Shown here piece by piece: positions 1 to 7,582 of a DNA stretch of 64,000 nucleotides. Numbering within the stretch: the first letter of the stretch is position 1; each line of letters starts with the position of its first letter. A program made the position numbers and the translations under genes. Source of the stretch: Umezawaea sp049997955. GTDB lineage: Bacteria; Actinomycetota; Actinomycetes; Mycobacteriales; Pseudonocardiaceae. Below the pieces are notes generated by a model. That model was not told the origin of the DNA and made no database searches. It worked only from the letters and a program-made list of their open reading frames with translations. The stretch lies in the NCBI GenBank assembly GCA_049997955.1, contig JAEBDY010000017.1, positions 124,001 through 188,000 of the forward strand. Direction: 5' to 3'.

Positions 1-45
1 TTCACCCCCGAGTGGACGATCGGCGGAGCCGTCGAACGGCCGTGC

Positions 46-435
46 CTACGCGACGTGGCCGGTGACCTTCGTGGGGGTCAGGCGGAGGACCACCCGGACC
101 TGACCCTCGGGCGCGGGTTCGTGGTCCTGGCCGGTGTACTTCCGCGACAGGAGGTGGCCGACCACCAGGCCCTCGTCCTCGGTGGTGGTGACCGTGCCGC
201 GGATCTCCGCGTACACCTCCGGGTCGGCGAGGTCGAAGACGCTGACGCTCGCCCTGGGGTCGCGGCGGAGGTTCAGCTCCTTGCGGCGGTCCTTCAAGGT
301 CGAGAACAGCAGGTCGTCGCCGTCGCGGGTGACCCAGAGGACGGAGGACTGGGGGCTGCCGTCGGGGTTCGTGGTGCAGAGGACGGCGTAGTTCCTGGCG
401 TCCAGGAGGGCGCGGACGGACTCGTTGAGGATCAC
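46..435 (-). CDS. PPOX-class F420-dependent oxidoreductase-like protein
   Basis: The 129-residue product has the split-barrel pattern of pyridoxamine 5'-phosphate oxidase-like (PPOX) F420- or flavin-binding enzymes. It opens with LLDARNYAVLCTTNPDGSP, followed by the strands SVLWVTRDGDDLLFST and ASVSVFDL. Length matches the short F420-dependent PPOX class, so it probably reduces or binds F420 or flavin in the cytosol; the substrate cannot be told. The GTG start at 435 overlaps the ispF stop as GTGA, so the gene is the last member of the carD-ispD-ispF unit and is probably translationally coupled. A longer reading frame continues upstream, but that part is a shadow of ispF. The family is fairly sure; the cofactor is inference. 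Confidence 0.8.
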   Translation of the reverse strand: MILNESVRALLDARNYAVLCTTNPDGSPQSSVLWVTRDGDDLLFSTLKDRRKELNLRRDPRASVSVFDLADPEVYAEIRGTVTTTEDEGLVVGHLLSRKYTGQDHEPAPEGQVRVVLRLTPTKVTGHVA

Positions 436-896
436 GCGTCCACCAGCAGCGCGGTGGCCATGGCGGCGATGCCCTCGCCCCGACCGGTGAGGCCGAGGCC
501 GTCGGTGGTGGTGCCGGAGACGGAGACCGGGCCGCCGACGGCGTCCGACAGGGTCTGCTGGGCCTCGGCTCGGCGCTTGCCGATCTTGGGGTTGTTGCCG
601 ATGACCTGGACCGCCGCGTTGCCCACGCGGTAGCCGGCCTCCTCGACCAGCCTGCGGACCTCTTTGAGGAGCGTCACACCGCGTGCGCCGGACCAGCGGG
701 GGTCGCTGGTGCCGAACACGGCGCCCAGGTCGCCGAGACCCGCGGCGGACAGGAGCGCGTCGCACAGGGCGTGCGCGGCCACGTCGCCGTCCGAGTGGCC
801 CTCGCAGCCGTCGACGCCCTCCCAGAGCAGGCCCGCGACCCAGCAGTCGCGGCCCGCCTCGACGGGGTGCACGTCGGTGCCGATGCCGACCCTCAA
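432..896 (-). CDS. ispF: 2-C-methyl-D-erythritol 2,4-cyclodiphosphate synthase
   Basis: This enzyme cyclises CDP-methylerythritol 2-phosphate to methylerythritol cyclodiphosphate with release of CMP, in the non-mevalonate isoprenoid pathway. The 154-residue protein has the usual length. It carries the N-terminal metal-site motif GIGTDVHP (about residues 4-11), GHSDGDVAAHALCDALL with metal and substrate residues (about 33-49), and the C-terminal TTTDGLGLTGRGEGIAAMA. The start is TTG at 896 and overlaps the ispD stop (TTGA). No stronger start lies nearby, and the MRVGIGTDVHP N-terminus fits the family. It is cotranscribed with carD and ispD, as in mycobacteria. Confidence 0.95.
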   Translation of the reverse strand: MRVGIGTDVHPVEAGRDCWVAGLLWEGVDGCEGHSDGDVAAHALCDALLSAAGLGDLGAVFGTSDPRWSGARGVTLLKEVRRLVEEAGYRVGNAAVQVIGNNPKIGKRRAEAQQTLSDAVGGPVSVSGTTTDGLGLTGRGEGIAAMATALLVDA

Positions 897-1585
897 GTGG
901 TTCCTCCGGTGAGCAGCGCCTCAGCGACCGCGAGGTCGAACGGCGTGGTGATCTTCATGGCGTTCGCGTGGCCCGCGACGGTGGTGACGGGCACGCCGAG
1001 GCGTTCCACGAGACCGGCGTCGTCGGTGGCCTGGACGCCGGACGCGTGCGCGCGGAGCAGCACGTCGGCGGTGAAGCCCTGGGGCGTTTGGACGATCCGC
1101 AGCGCCGCGCGGTCCGGGGTCGAGACGACCGTGCCGTCCGCGTCCACCTGCTTCACGGTGTCCGCCATCGGCAGCACCGGGATGACGGCCGGGTGACCCG
1201 CTTCGACGGCTTCGACCACGCGGCGGACGACCTCGCCGGGCGTGAACGCGCGGGCGGCGTCGTGGACCAGCACGATCCGGGTGTCGGGTATCTCACGGAG
1301 TGCGTACTCCAACGCGAGACGAACGGAGTCGGTGCGCTCGGCACCCCCCGCAAGCACGTGCACCGCCCCGCCGGCCGAGGCCAGCGAGGCGGTCACGGTG
1401 CACATTGCGTCCACATCGGACGGTGGGGCAGCGACTACCACGTGTTGCACGCACCCCGCGTCGAGCAGGCCGCGCACGGCACGAACCAGAAGCGGAACCC
1501 CGTTGACCGGCACGAGCGCCTTGGCCATGCCGTAGCCGAGACGCTCACCCCGACCCGCCGCGGGCACGAGCGCGACAACACTCAT
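893..1585 (-). CDS. ispD: 2-C-methyl-D-erythritol 4-phosphate cytidylyltransferase
   Basis: IspD transfers CMP from CTP to methylerythritol 4-phosphate, the step two before IspF. The 230-residue product starts with the nucleotidyltransferase signature LVPAAGRGERLGYGMAKAL. It also contains VLVHDAARAF and the TPQGF segment of the dimer arm and active site. The frame stays open upstream, but the family N-terminus and ATG at 1585 define the start. The gene lies 28 bp after carD and overlaps ispF by 4 bp, giving the order carD-ispD-ispF known from Mycobacterium. Confidence 0.95.
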   Translation of the reverse strand: MSVVALVPAAGRGERLGYGMAKALVPVNGVPLLVRAVRGLLDAGCVQHVVVAAPPSDVDAMCTVTASLASAGGAVHVLAGGAERTDSVRLALEYALREIPDTRIVLVHDAARAFTPGEVVRRVVEAVEAGHPAVIPVLPMADTVKQVDADGTVVSTPDRAALRIVQTPQGFTADVLLRAHASGVQATDDAGLVERLGVPVTTVAGHANAMKITTPFDLAVAEALLTGGTT

Positions 1586-1613
1586 GTTCGCGGTCCGAGT
1601 GGAGTTCGTGCGA

Positions 1614-2102
1614 TCAGGACGCGGTAGCGAGGACCTCGTCGAGGAGGACTTCAGCCTTGTCCTCGTCGGTGCCCTCGGCCAGCGCCAGTTCGCTAACCAG
1701 TATCTGCCGAGCCTTCGCCAGCATCCGCTTCTCGCCCGCGGACAACCCGCGATCCTTCTCGCGCCGCCAGAGATCACGCACCACCTCGGCCACCTTGTTC
1801 ACGTCGCCTGAGGCGAGCTTCTCAAGGTTTGCCTTGTACCGCCGCGACCAGTTGGTCGGCTCCTCGGTGTGGGGAGCACGCAAGACCTCGAAGACTTTGT
1901 CGAGACCCTCTTGGCCGACAACGTCGCGCACGCCTACGATCTCGGCGTTGTCAGCGGGCACGCGAACTGTAAGGTCGCCTTGTGCGACCTTGAGGACGAG
2001 GTACTTCTTCTCCTCGCCCTTGATCACGCGGGTCTCGATCGCTTCGATGAGAGCGGCACCGTGGTGCGGGTAGACGACGGTCTCTCCGACCTTGAAAACC
2101 AT
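1614..2102 (-). CDS. carD: CarD family RNA polymerase-binding transcription factor
   Basis: CarD binds the RNA polymerase beta subunit through an N-terminal Tudor-like domain and stabilises open complexes, including at rRNA promoters. The 162-residue protein begins MVFKVGETVVYPHHG, the CarD/TRCF RID signature. It keeps the tryptophan-containing segment EEPTNWSRRYKANLEKL and a C-terminal helical DNA-binding domain (VVRDLWRREKDRGLSAGEK). The length equals the mycobacterial protein. ATG at 2102 is preceded by a GAGGA ribosome site 5 bp away and by an extended -10 motif near 2130-2138. It heads the ispD/ispF unit. Confidence 0.95.
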   Translation of the reverse strand: MVFKVGETVVYPHHGAALIEAIETRVIKGEEKKYLVLKVAQGDLTVRVPADNAEIVGVRDVVGQEGLDKVFEVLRAPHTEEPTNWSRRYKANLEKLASGDVNKVAEVVRDLWRREKDRGLSAGEKRMLAKARQILVSELALAEGTDEDKAEVLLDEVLATAS

Positions 2103-2129
2103 GTGTCCTCTGCCCCTTTCGCTACCCCC

Positions 2130-2138
2130 ATCCTAACA
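2130..2138 (-). promoter_or_regulatory. Extended -10 promoter element of carD
   Basis: On the minus strand the sequence reads TGTTAGGAT, an extended -10 (TGn plus TAGGAT) placed so that transcription would start about 20 bp ahead of the carD ATG. No convincing -35 is visible, as is common for extended -10 promoters. Assignment is by eye. Confidence 0.45.
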
Positions 2139-2397
2139 CGTCGAGCAATCCCCTCGCCGGTCTCCTGAGCTGGGTAATGGCTGGTCAGGGCCATGCGGGG
2201 GGTTGACAAACCACCTGTTGACGTGCCACACCTATGGTCGGACGCTCTCCGTTCACGTCCGAGGTGGGGCCGAACGCGCCCTCCGGGGCACCGCGTTCCG
2301 CCTGTCGAACGCCACCCGGTTAGGCTCCTGCACTGGTGGTCGGCCCTGTTCCCGGGGCAGGCCCTGTCGCCGGTACACCAGGAAGGATCCTGCAGCC

Positions 2398-3144
2398 GTG
2401 GGTCGCGCAGAGCAGAAGTCCCGCCTCGCCGTCGTGGTCGCGCTCGCAACGGGCCTCGCGCTCGCGGCGGCCGGTTGCAGCGCCGGGCAGATCACGCAGA
2501 CCGACACCCAGGTCGCCGTGGTCGACGGCGCCTCGGGCGATGTCGGCTCCATCGCGGTGCGCAACGCGCAGTTCGCCTTCCCGGTCTCCGGCCACGAGTA
2601 CAAGGCGGGTGAGGAGGCCGCGGTCGTCGTGACGATCGTGAACAACGGCACCTCGGCCGACAAGCTCCTCTCCGTCACCGGCGACCTCGGCTCCGCGACG
2701 CTCGGCGGAGACGTCGACCTGGAGCCGAAGACCGCCATCGCGTCGCTGTTCGAGGAGCTGGACCGCAGCAGCAGCGCCAAGTCGACCCCGTCGGTCACCG
2801 CGACCTCGACCCCTTCGGGCAGTTCGTCGGCGTCCCCGTCGTCCTCGTCGTCCCCTTCGTCGTCGGTCACCCCGTCGTCCGGGGCGGGCGAGTCGTCGGC
2901 CACGGGCAGCAGCACCCCGTCCGGCTCCGCCACGGCGTCCAGCCCGCCGTCGGCCTCCGCGTCCTCCTCGGCCGCGCCGAGCAAGCCCGGCAAGGTGAAC
3001 ATCGTCGTCAAGCTCACCGGCGAGCTGCGCCCCGGCAACACCACCAAGGTGACCTTCCTGTTCGAGAAGGCGGGCCCGATCACCCTCGAACTGCCGATCG
3101 GCGCCGACCCCAAGCCGCGGCCCGAGGGCACGACCGAGCACTGA
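2398..3144 (+). CDS. LpqE-like cell-surface lipoprotein
   Basis: This is a 248-residue secreted lipoprotein. It has a basic N-terminus, a hydrophobic stretch and the lipobox LAAAGC, giving lipidation at about Cys23. A beta-rich domain follows (IAVRNAQFAFPVSGHEYKAG), then a long Ser/Pro/Thr-rich segment (about residues 120-195) and a short C-terminal beta segment (VNIVVKLTGELRPGNTTKVT). Position between divergent carD and downstream radA equals that of lpqE in M. tuberculosis, so it is probably the same family; the function there is not established. The low-complexity insert is a likely wall-spanning or glycosylated linker. GTG at 2398 follows GGAAGG; the longer upstream frame lacks a signal peptide. 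Confidence 0.75.
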   Translation: MGRAEQKSRLAVVVALATGLALAAAGCSAGQITQTDTQVAVVDGASGDVGSIAVRNAQFAFPVSGHEYKAGEEAAVVVTIVNNGTSADKLLSVTGDLGSATLGGDVDLEPKTAIASLFEELDRSSSAKSTPSVTATSTPSGSSSASPSSSSSPSSSVTPSSGAGESSATGSSTPSGSATASSPPSASASSSAAPSKPGKVNIVVKLTGELRPGNTTKVTFLFEKAGPITLELPIGADPKPRPEGTTEH

Positions 3145-3153
3145 CACCTCTTG

Positions 3154-3190
3154 CAGGAAGGGCCCCGCCACGTCGGCGGGGCCCTTCCTG
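3154..3190 (+). terminator. Terminator after the lpqE-like gene
   Basis: A perfect 16-bp stem (arms 3154-3169 and 3175-3190) closes a 5-nt loop between the lipoprotein stop and radA. No long T-tract follows, which is usual in GC-rich actinomycetes. Confidence 0.75.
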
Positions 3191-3229
3191 TCTCCAGGGC
3201 TGTCGGACCCCTCCTCTAACGTTCCGCCC

Positions 3230-4603
3230 GTGCCAAACAAGGTTCGTGCGACCCGTCCCCAGTACCGCTGCGCGGAGTGCGGGTTCGAGTTCGCCAAGTG
3301 GGTCGGTCGGTGCTCCGAGTGCCAGGCGTGGGGCAGCGTCGAGGAGCGCGGGTCGGCCACTCCGCTGGCGCGGATCGTGGCGGGCGCGCCGACGTCCAAG
3401 GCGCGGCCGATCGGCGAGGTCGACATCGAGTCGGCCCGCGCCACGAAGACCGGTGTGGACGAGCTGGACCGGGTCCTCGGCGGCGGCCTGGTGCCGGGCG
3501 CGGTGGTCCTGATGGCGGGGGAGCCGGGCGTCGGCAAGTCGACGCTGCTGCTGGAGGTGGCCTACCAGTGGTCCTCGACGGTCGGGCGCAGCCTCTACCT
3601 GACCGGTGAGGAGTCGGCGGGCCAGGTGCGGTTGCGGGCCGAGCGGACCGGCAACCTGCACGGCGAGATGTACCTGGCGGCCGAGAGCGACCTGTCGGCG
3701 GTGCTGGGGCAGGTCGACGAGGTGAAGCCGAGCCTGCTGATCATCGACTCGGTGCAGACCATGTCGTCGATGAACGTCGACGGCGTGGCGGGCGGCGTCA
3801 GCCAGGTGCGGACCGTGGCGGCCGGGCTGATCGCGTTGGCCAAGGAGCGGAACCTGCCGGTCGTGCTGGTCGGCCACGTGACCAAGGACGGCTCCGTGGC
3901 CGGGCCGCGGGTGCTGGAGCACCTGGTGGACGTGGTGCTCCAGTTCGAAGGCGACCGGCACTCCACGCTGCGGCTGCTGCGGGGCATCAAGAACCGCTAC
4001 GGCGCCGCGGACGAGGTCGGGTGCTTCGAGCTGCGCGACGACGGCATCGTCGGCGTCCCGGACCCGTCGGGGCTGTTCCTGAGCCGCCGCGACCAGGCCG
4101 TGGAGGGCACGGCGGTGACCGTGATCGTCGAGGGCAAGCGGCCGATGCTCGGCGAGGTGCAGGCGCTGGTGACGAAGACGAACCTGCCCGCGCCCCGGCG
4201 CGCGGTGAGCGGGCTGGACTCGGCGCGGATCGCGATGGCGCTGGCCGTGCTGGAGAAGCGCGGCAAGGTCAACCTGTTCCAGAAGGACGTGTTCACCGCG
4301 ACCGTCGGCGGGATGAAGCTCACCGAGCCCGCGGCCGACCTGGCGGTGGTGCTGGCGGTGGCGTCCGCGGAGCGGGAGATCGCCCTGCCCGCCGACCTGG
4401 TGGTGCTGGGGGAGGTCGGGCTGGCGGGCGAGATCCGCCGGGTCAACGGCGTCGGCAAGCGCCTCTCGGAGGCGCTGAGGCTGGGGTTCACCAAGGCGCT
4501 GGTGCCGCCGGACGCGGGCCCGCTGCCGGACGGGGTGCGGGCGCTGGTGGCGCACGACCTGCTGACGGCGCTGGACGTGCTGGGGCTGAACAAGGGGAAG
4601 TGA
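3230..4603 (+). CDS. radA: DNA repair protein RadA (Sms)
   Basis: RadA is a RecA-like, hexameric ATPase that drives branch migration of recombination intermediates. The 457-residue protein has the N-terminal C4 zinc finger (Cys14, 17, 28, 31). It also has a Walker A motif GEPGVGKST (about 97-105), the RadA-specific KNRYG motif (about 254-258) and a C-terminal Lon-protease-like domain with VGGMKLTEPAADLAV. The GTG start at 3230 gives the family N-terminus. In M. tuberculosis the next gene is disA (c-di-AMP synthase); here a hairpin, a small minus-strand ORF and the trehalose genes follow instead. Confidence 0.96.
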   Translation: MPNKVRATRPQYRCAECGFEFAKWVGRCSECQAWGSVEERGSATPLARIVAGAPTSKARPIGEVDIESARATKTGVDELDRVLGGGLVPGAVVLMAGEPGVGKSTLLLEVAYQWSSTVGRSLYLTGEESAGQVRLRAERTGNLHGEMYLAAESDLSAVLGQVDEVKPSLLIIDSVQTMSSMNVDGVAGGVSQVRTVAAGLIALAKERNLPVVLVGHVTKDGSVAGPRVLEHLVDVVLQFEGDRHSTLRLLRGIKNRYGAADEVGCFELRDDGIVGVPDPSGLFLSRRDQAVEGTAVTVIVEGKRPMLGEVQALVTKTNLPAPRRAVSGLDSARIAMALAVLEKRGKVNLFQKDVFTATVGGMKLTEPAADLAVVLAVASAEREIALPADLVVLGEVGLAGEIRRVNGVGKRLSEALRLGFTKALVPPDAGPLPDGVRALVAHDLLTALDVLGLNKGK

Positions 4604-4612
4604 GGGGGCGCG

Positions 4613-4648
4613 CCGCTCGATCACCGGGAGGACCGGTCGAGCGGCGGG
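4613..4648 (+). terminator. Terminator after radA
   Basis: A perfect 10-bp inverted repeat (4613-4622 with 4639-4648) lies 10 bp after the radA stop, with a further CCGG pairing in the loop. It probably ends the radA transcript. Confidence 0.6.
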
Positions 4649-4745
4649 TCGCCGAACTCCGCGTGCCGCTGCTCCGAGGAGCGGTCGTCAGGCGTGTCGA
4701 CGTGCGGTGCTGGGCGTCCTGAACGGCGTCCTGGTCGGAGGTCGC

Positions 4746-4880
4746 CTAGCGGCTGCTGGTGGCGTCCGGACGGCCCTTGGGGGTCGTCGAGAGGCCGGTC
4801 GAGCGGCCCGTGGCCGAGCGGGACGAGCGGCGGACGCGGGTGGTGCGGATCTGGTGGCCGTGGCGGTTGTCGTCGTTCAT
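4746..4880 (-). CDS. Small basic hypothetical protein
   Basis: This short frame encodes 44 residues, MNDDNRHGHQIRTTRVRRSS onward, rich in Arg, Ser and Thr and ending TSSR. An ATG at 4880 is preceded by a good GAGGT ribosome site 6 bp away, which is why I list it. I do not recognise the family, and no domain, signal or membrane segment is visible. It sits alone between radA (plus) and the terminator of the trehalose unit. It could be a real small protein or a chance frame; the other frames in this gap have no ribosome site. Confidence 0.35.
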   Translation of the reverse strand: MNDDNRHGHQIRTTRVRRSSRSATGRSTGLSTTPKGRPDATSSR

Positions 4881-4958
4881 GGCGTGACCTCGCTTGCGTC
4901 CGACGTCGGTTGGGCACCTCCAACACGGACGCCGGTCGAGAACGGTTCACCCGAAACG

Positions 4959-4995
4959 CCGAAGGCCCCCACGGCGTCGCCGTGAGGGCCTTCGG
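4959..4995 (-). terminator. Terminator of the trehalose unit
   Basis: A long hairpin with arms about 4959-4975 and 4979-4995 and one mismatch starts 9 bp beyond the stop of the phosphatase/GH15 fusion gene. It would end the thrE-like/otsA/fusion transcript read on the minus strand. Confidence 0.7.
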
Positions 4996-5004
4996 GCGTG
5001 CGTC

Positions 5005-7536
5005 CTACTGCGCAGACAGCAGCTGGGCGCAGCGGATCAGGCCCAGGTGGCTGTACGCCTGCGGGTGGTTGCCCAGCGAGCGTTCGGCCACCGGGTCGTA
5101 CTCCTCGGGCAGCAAGCCGGTCGGGCCTGCCGCGTCGACCATCTGCGCGAACAGCTCTTCCGCCTCCGTGCGCCTGCCGGTGAGCAGGTAGGCCTCGATC
5201 ATCCAGGCCGCGCACAGGTGGAAGCCGCCCTCGTCGCCGGGGAGGCCGTCGTCACGCCGGTAGCGGTAGACGGTCGAGCCGCTGCGCAGCTCGGCCTCGA
5301 TCGCGGTGACGGTGGACTGGAAGCGGTCGTCGGCCGGGTCGATCAGGCCCGACAGCCCCACGTGCAGGGACGCCGCGTCCAGGTCGTAGTCGTCGTACGC
5401 GGTGGTGAACGACTGGGCCTCGTCCTTCCAGCCGTTCTTCAGCACGTCGTTCGAGATGGTGTCCCGCAGGATCGGCCACGACGGGTCGACGGCGCGGCCG
5501 TAGGCCTCCGCCAGCTTCACCGCGCGGTCGATCGTGACCCAGCACATGACCTTCGAGTACACGTGGTGGCGCGGCGCGTGCCGCTCCTCCCAGATGCCGT
5601 GGTCGGGCTCGTGCCAGCGGCGGGCGACGGCCTCGGCCATGGCCTGCACCATCAGCCAGTCCTGGTCGGTCACCGAGCCGCGGGCCTCCGCCAGCTTCAC
5701 GACGAGGTCGACCACGGGGCCGAACACGTCGAGCTGGACCTGCTGGTTCGCGAGGTTGCCCACGCGGACCGGGCGGGAACCGGCGTAGCCGGGGAGGGTG
5801 TCGATCACGGCTTCGGCGCCGAGCATGGTGCCCTGCAACGTGTACAGCGGGTGCAGCCGCTCCGGGCCGGGGAGCGTGGCGAGGACGCCGTGCACCCAGC
5901 CCAGGAACGCCTCGGCCTCCGAGGTCGAGCCCACCGACACCAGCGCCTGCGCGGTCAGCGCCGCGTCGCGCAGCCAGCAGTAGCGGTAGTCCCAGTTGCG
6001 GATGCCGCCCAGCTCTTCCGGGAGCGACGTCGTCGCGGCCGCCATGATCGCGCCGGTGTCGGCGTGCACGAGGCCCTTCAACGTCAGCGCCGACCGCGAC
6101 ACGAGTTCCGTCTGCAACGGCGGGAGCTTGAGCGTCGCCGCCCAGTCCGACCAGTACGCACCGGCCCGTTCACGGCGGTCCGCCTCGCTGAGCGTGGCGT
6201 CGGACAGGTCGTCCGTGCCGCAGCGCAGCTCCAGCAGGATCGGCGCGCCCTCGCGCGGCCGGACGACCGCGCGAGCGGTCTCCTGGAGGCCGTCCGAGGT
6301 GATCTCCCAGTCGACACCGGCGGACCGCAGCACCATCGGGTCGGACGTGCCGACCACGCGCAGGCCGTCGCGTTCCCGCAGCAGCCGCACGGGCACCTGG
6401 CCGAACTCCGGCCGCGGCGCGAACGTGATCACCGCGTTGGTGGAGCCGCTGATCCGCCGGATCAGGTCGGTGCGGTGCGAGGCGCTGAAGTGGTCCAGGT
6501 AGTCCGACACGAGCAGTCGGGACCACCGGGTCTCCACGATCATGGTTCCGGGCACGTAGCGCTGTCCCAGGGGCAGCGAGCCGTGCTCGGGCTTGATCGA
6601 GAAGTGACCCGCCTCCGGACCGCCGAGCAGGTCCGCGAAGACCGCGGCCGAGTCCGGCTCCGGGTGGCACAGCCAGTTGACCCGCGCGTCCGGCGTGACC
6701 AGCGCGACCGACCGCTCGTTGGCGAGCATCGTCAGCCGCTCGATCGGCACGGCCTGGTCGCCGTGCAGCCAGTTCCGGCGCTCCTCCAGGAGGAACGCCA
6801 GCATCGTGGCGACGTCGGTCGTGTCGTCGATCGTGTACTCGGCGAGGGACTCGCCCTCGCCGACCTTGATGCCGACGTCCGGGCCGGACAGCCGGGCGAA
6901 CGCCTTCTCGTCGGTCACGTCGTCGCCGACGAAGACCGCTGCGGTCGCGCTGACCCGGTGGCGCAGCACGTCGAGCGCGTGGCCCTTGTCGGTCTGCACG
7001 ACGGCCAGCTCGACGACGGCCTTGCCCTCGGTGACGTAGACGCCGTCCCAGGTGCACGGGCCGGAGCGGACCGCGTCGAGCACGGCCTGCCCGACGAACG
7101 CCTCGGCGCGGCGGACGTGCACCGCGATGCTGGCGGGCTTGACCTCCAGCCCGACGCCCTCGTTGCCCGCCACCAGCAGTTCCAGCTCGATCTCGAGCCT
7201 GCGGTGCAGCGCCTTGGCGTCGGCGTCCAGCGCGTGCACGAAACCGACGTCGAACTCGGAGCCGTGGGATCCGACCAGGTGCACCTCGGAGGGGAGTCGC
7301 GAGAGCGTCGCGAGGTCCCGCAGGGCGCGGCCGGAGATGACTGTCGTAGTGGTCTCGTGGAGTCCGGCCAGCGAGCGCAGCGCACCCACCGACTCGGGCA
7401 GCGGGCGGGCCTGTTCGGGGTCGGCGACGATCGGCGCAAGTGTCCCGTCGTAGTCGCATGCCACGAGCAGCCGTGGGGTGCGAGCCAACTGCACGATCGC
7501 TCGGCGCAGGTCCGCGGGGAGGGCCTCGGCGGTCAA
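5005..7536 (-). CDS. Fused trehalose-6-phosphate phosphatase / GH15 hydrolase
   Basis: This 843-residue protein joins two enzymes. The N-terminal 250 residues are a HAD-type trehalose phosphatase, with the nucleophile motif DYDGT at about 28-32 and the later GDDVTDEKAF motif. The remainder is a glycoside hydrolase family 15 (glucoamylase/trehalase type) domain with NWDYRYCWLRDA at about 512-523. The first half should make trehalose from the OtsA product. The second is expected to act on an alpha-glucoside, and in mycobacteria a GH15 protein is a trehalase, so synthesis and breakdown may be coupled; that is inference. The start is TTG at 7536 with an AGAGGAGG ribosome site. It follows otsA by 46 bp in one unit. 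Confidence 0.9.
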   Translation of the reverse strand: MTAEALPADLRRAIVQLARTPRLLVACDYDGTLAPIVADPEQARPLPESVGALRSLAGLHETTTTVISGRALRDLATLSRLPSEVHLVGSHGSEFDVGFVHALDADAKALHRRLEIELELLVAGNEGVGLEVKPASIAVHVRRAEAFVGQAVLDAVRSGPCTWDGVYVTEGKAVVELAVVQTDKGHALDVLRHRVSATAAVFVGDDVTDEKAFARLSGPDVGIKVGEGESLAEYTIDDTTDVATMLAFLLEERRNWLHGDQAVPIERLTMLANERSVALVTPDARVNWLCHPEPDSAAVFADLLGGPEAGHFSIKPEHGSLPLGQRYVPGTMIVETRWSRLLVSDYLDHFSASHRTDLIRRISGSTNAVITFAPRPEFGQVPVRLLRERDGLRVVGTSDPMVLRSAGVDWEITSDGLQETARAVVRPREGAPILLELRCGTDDLSDATLSEADRRERAGAYWSDWAATLKLPPLQTELVSRSALTLKGLVHADTGAIMAAATTSLPEELGGIRNWDYRYCWLRDAALTAQALVSVGSTSEAEAFLGWVHGVLATLPGPERLHPLYTLQGTMLGAEAVIDTLPGYAGSRPVRVGNLANQQVQLDVFGPVVDLVVKLAEARGSVTDQDWLMVQAMAEAVARRWHEPDHGIWEERHAPRHHVYSKVMCWVTIDRAVKLAEAYGRAVDPSWPILRDTISNDVLKNGWKDEAQSFTTAYDDYDLDAASLHVGLSGLIDPADDRFQSTVTAIEAELRSGSTVYRYRRDDGLPGDEGGFHLCAAWMIEAYLLTGRRTEAEELFAQMVDAAGPTGLLPEEYDPVAERSLGNHPQAYSHLGLIRCAQLLSAQ

Positions 7537-7582
7537 CGCCCCTCCTCTTTTTTAGATGGGACAGGTCAGGGACTGGAAAGGT

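Noticed and set aside
2203..2238. TTGACA with TATGGT as a promoter for the lpqE-like gene
   Set aside because: The spacing is 24 bp, too long for a normal promoter, and no better -10 is present.
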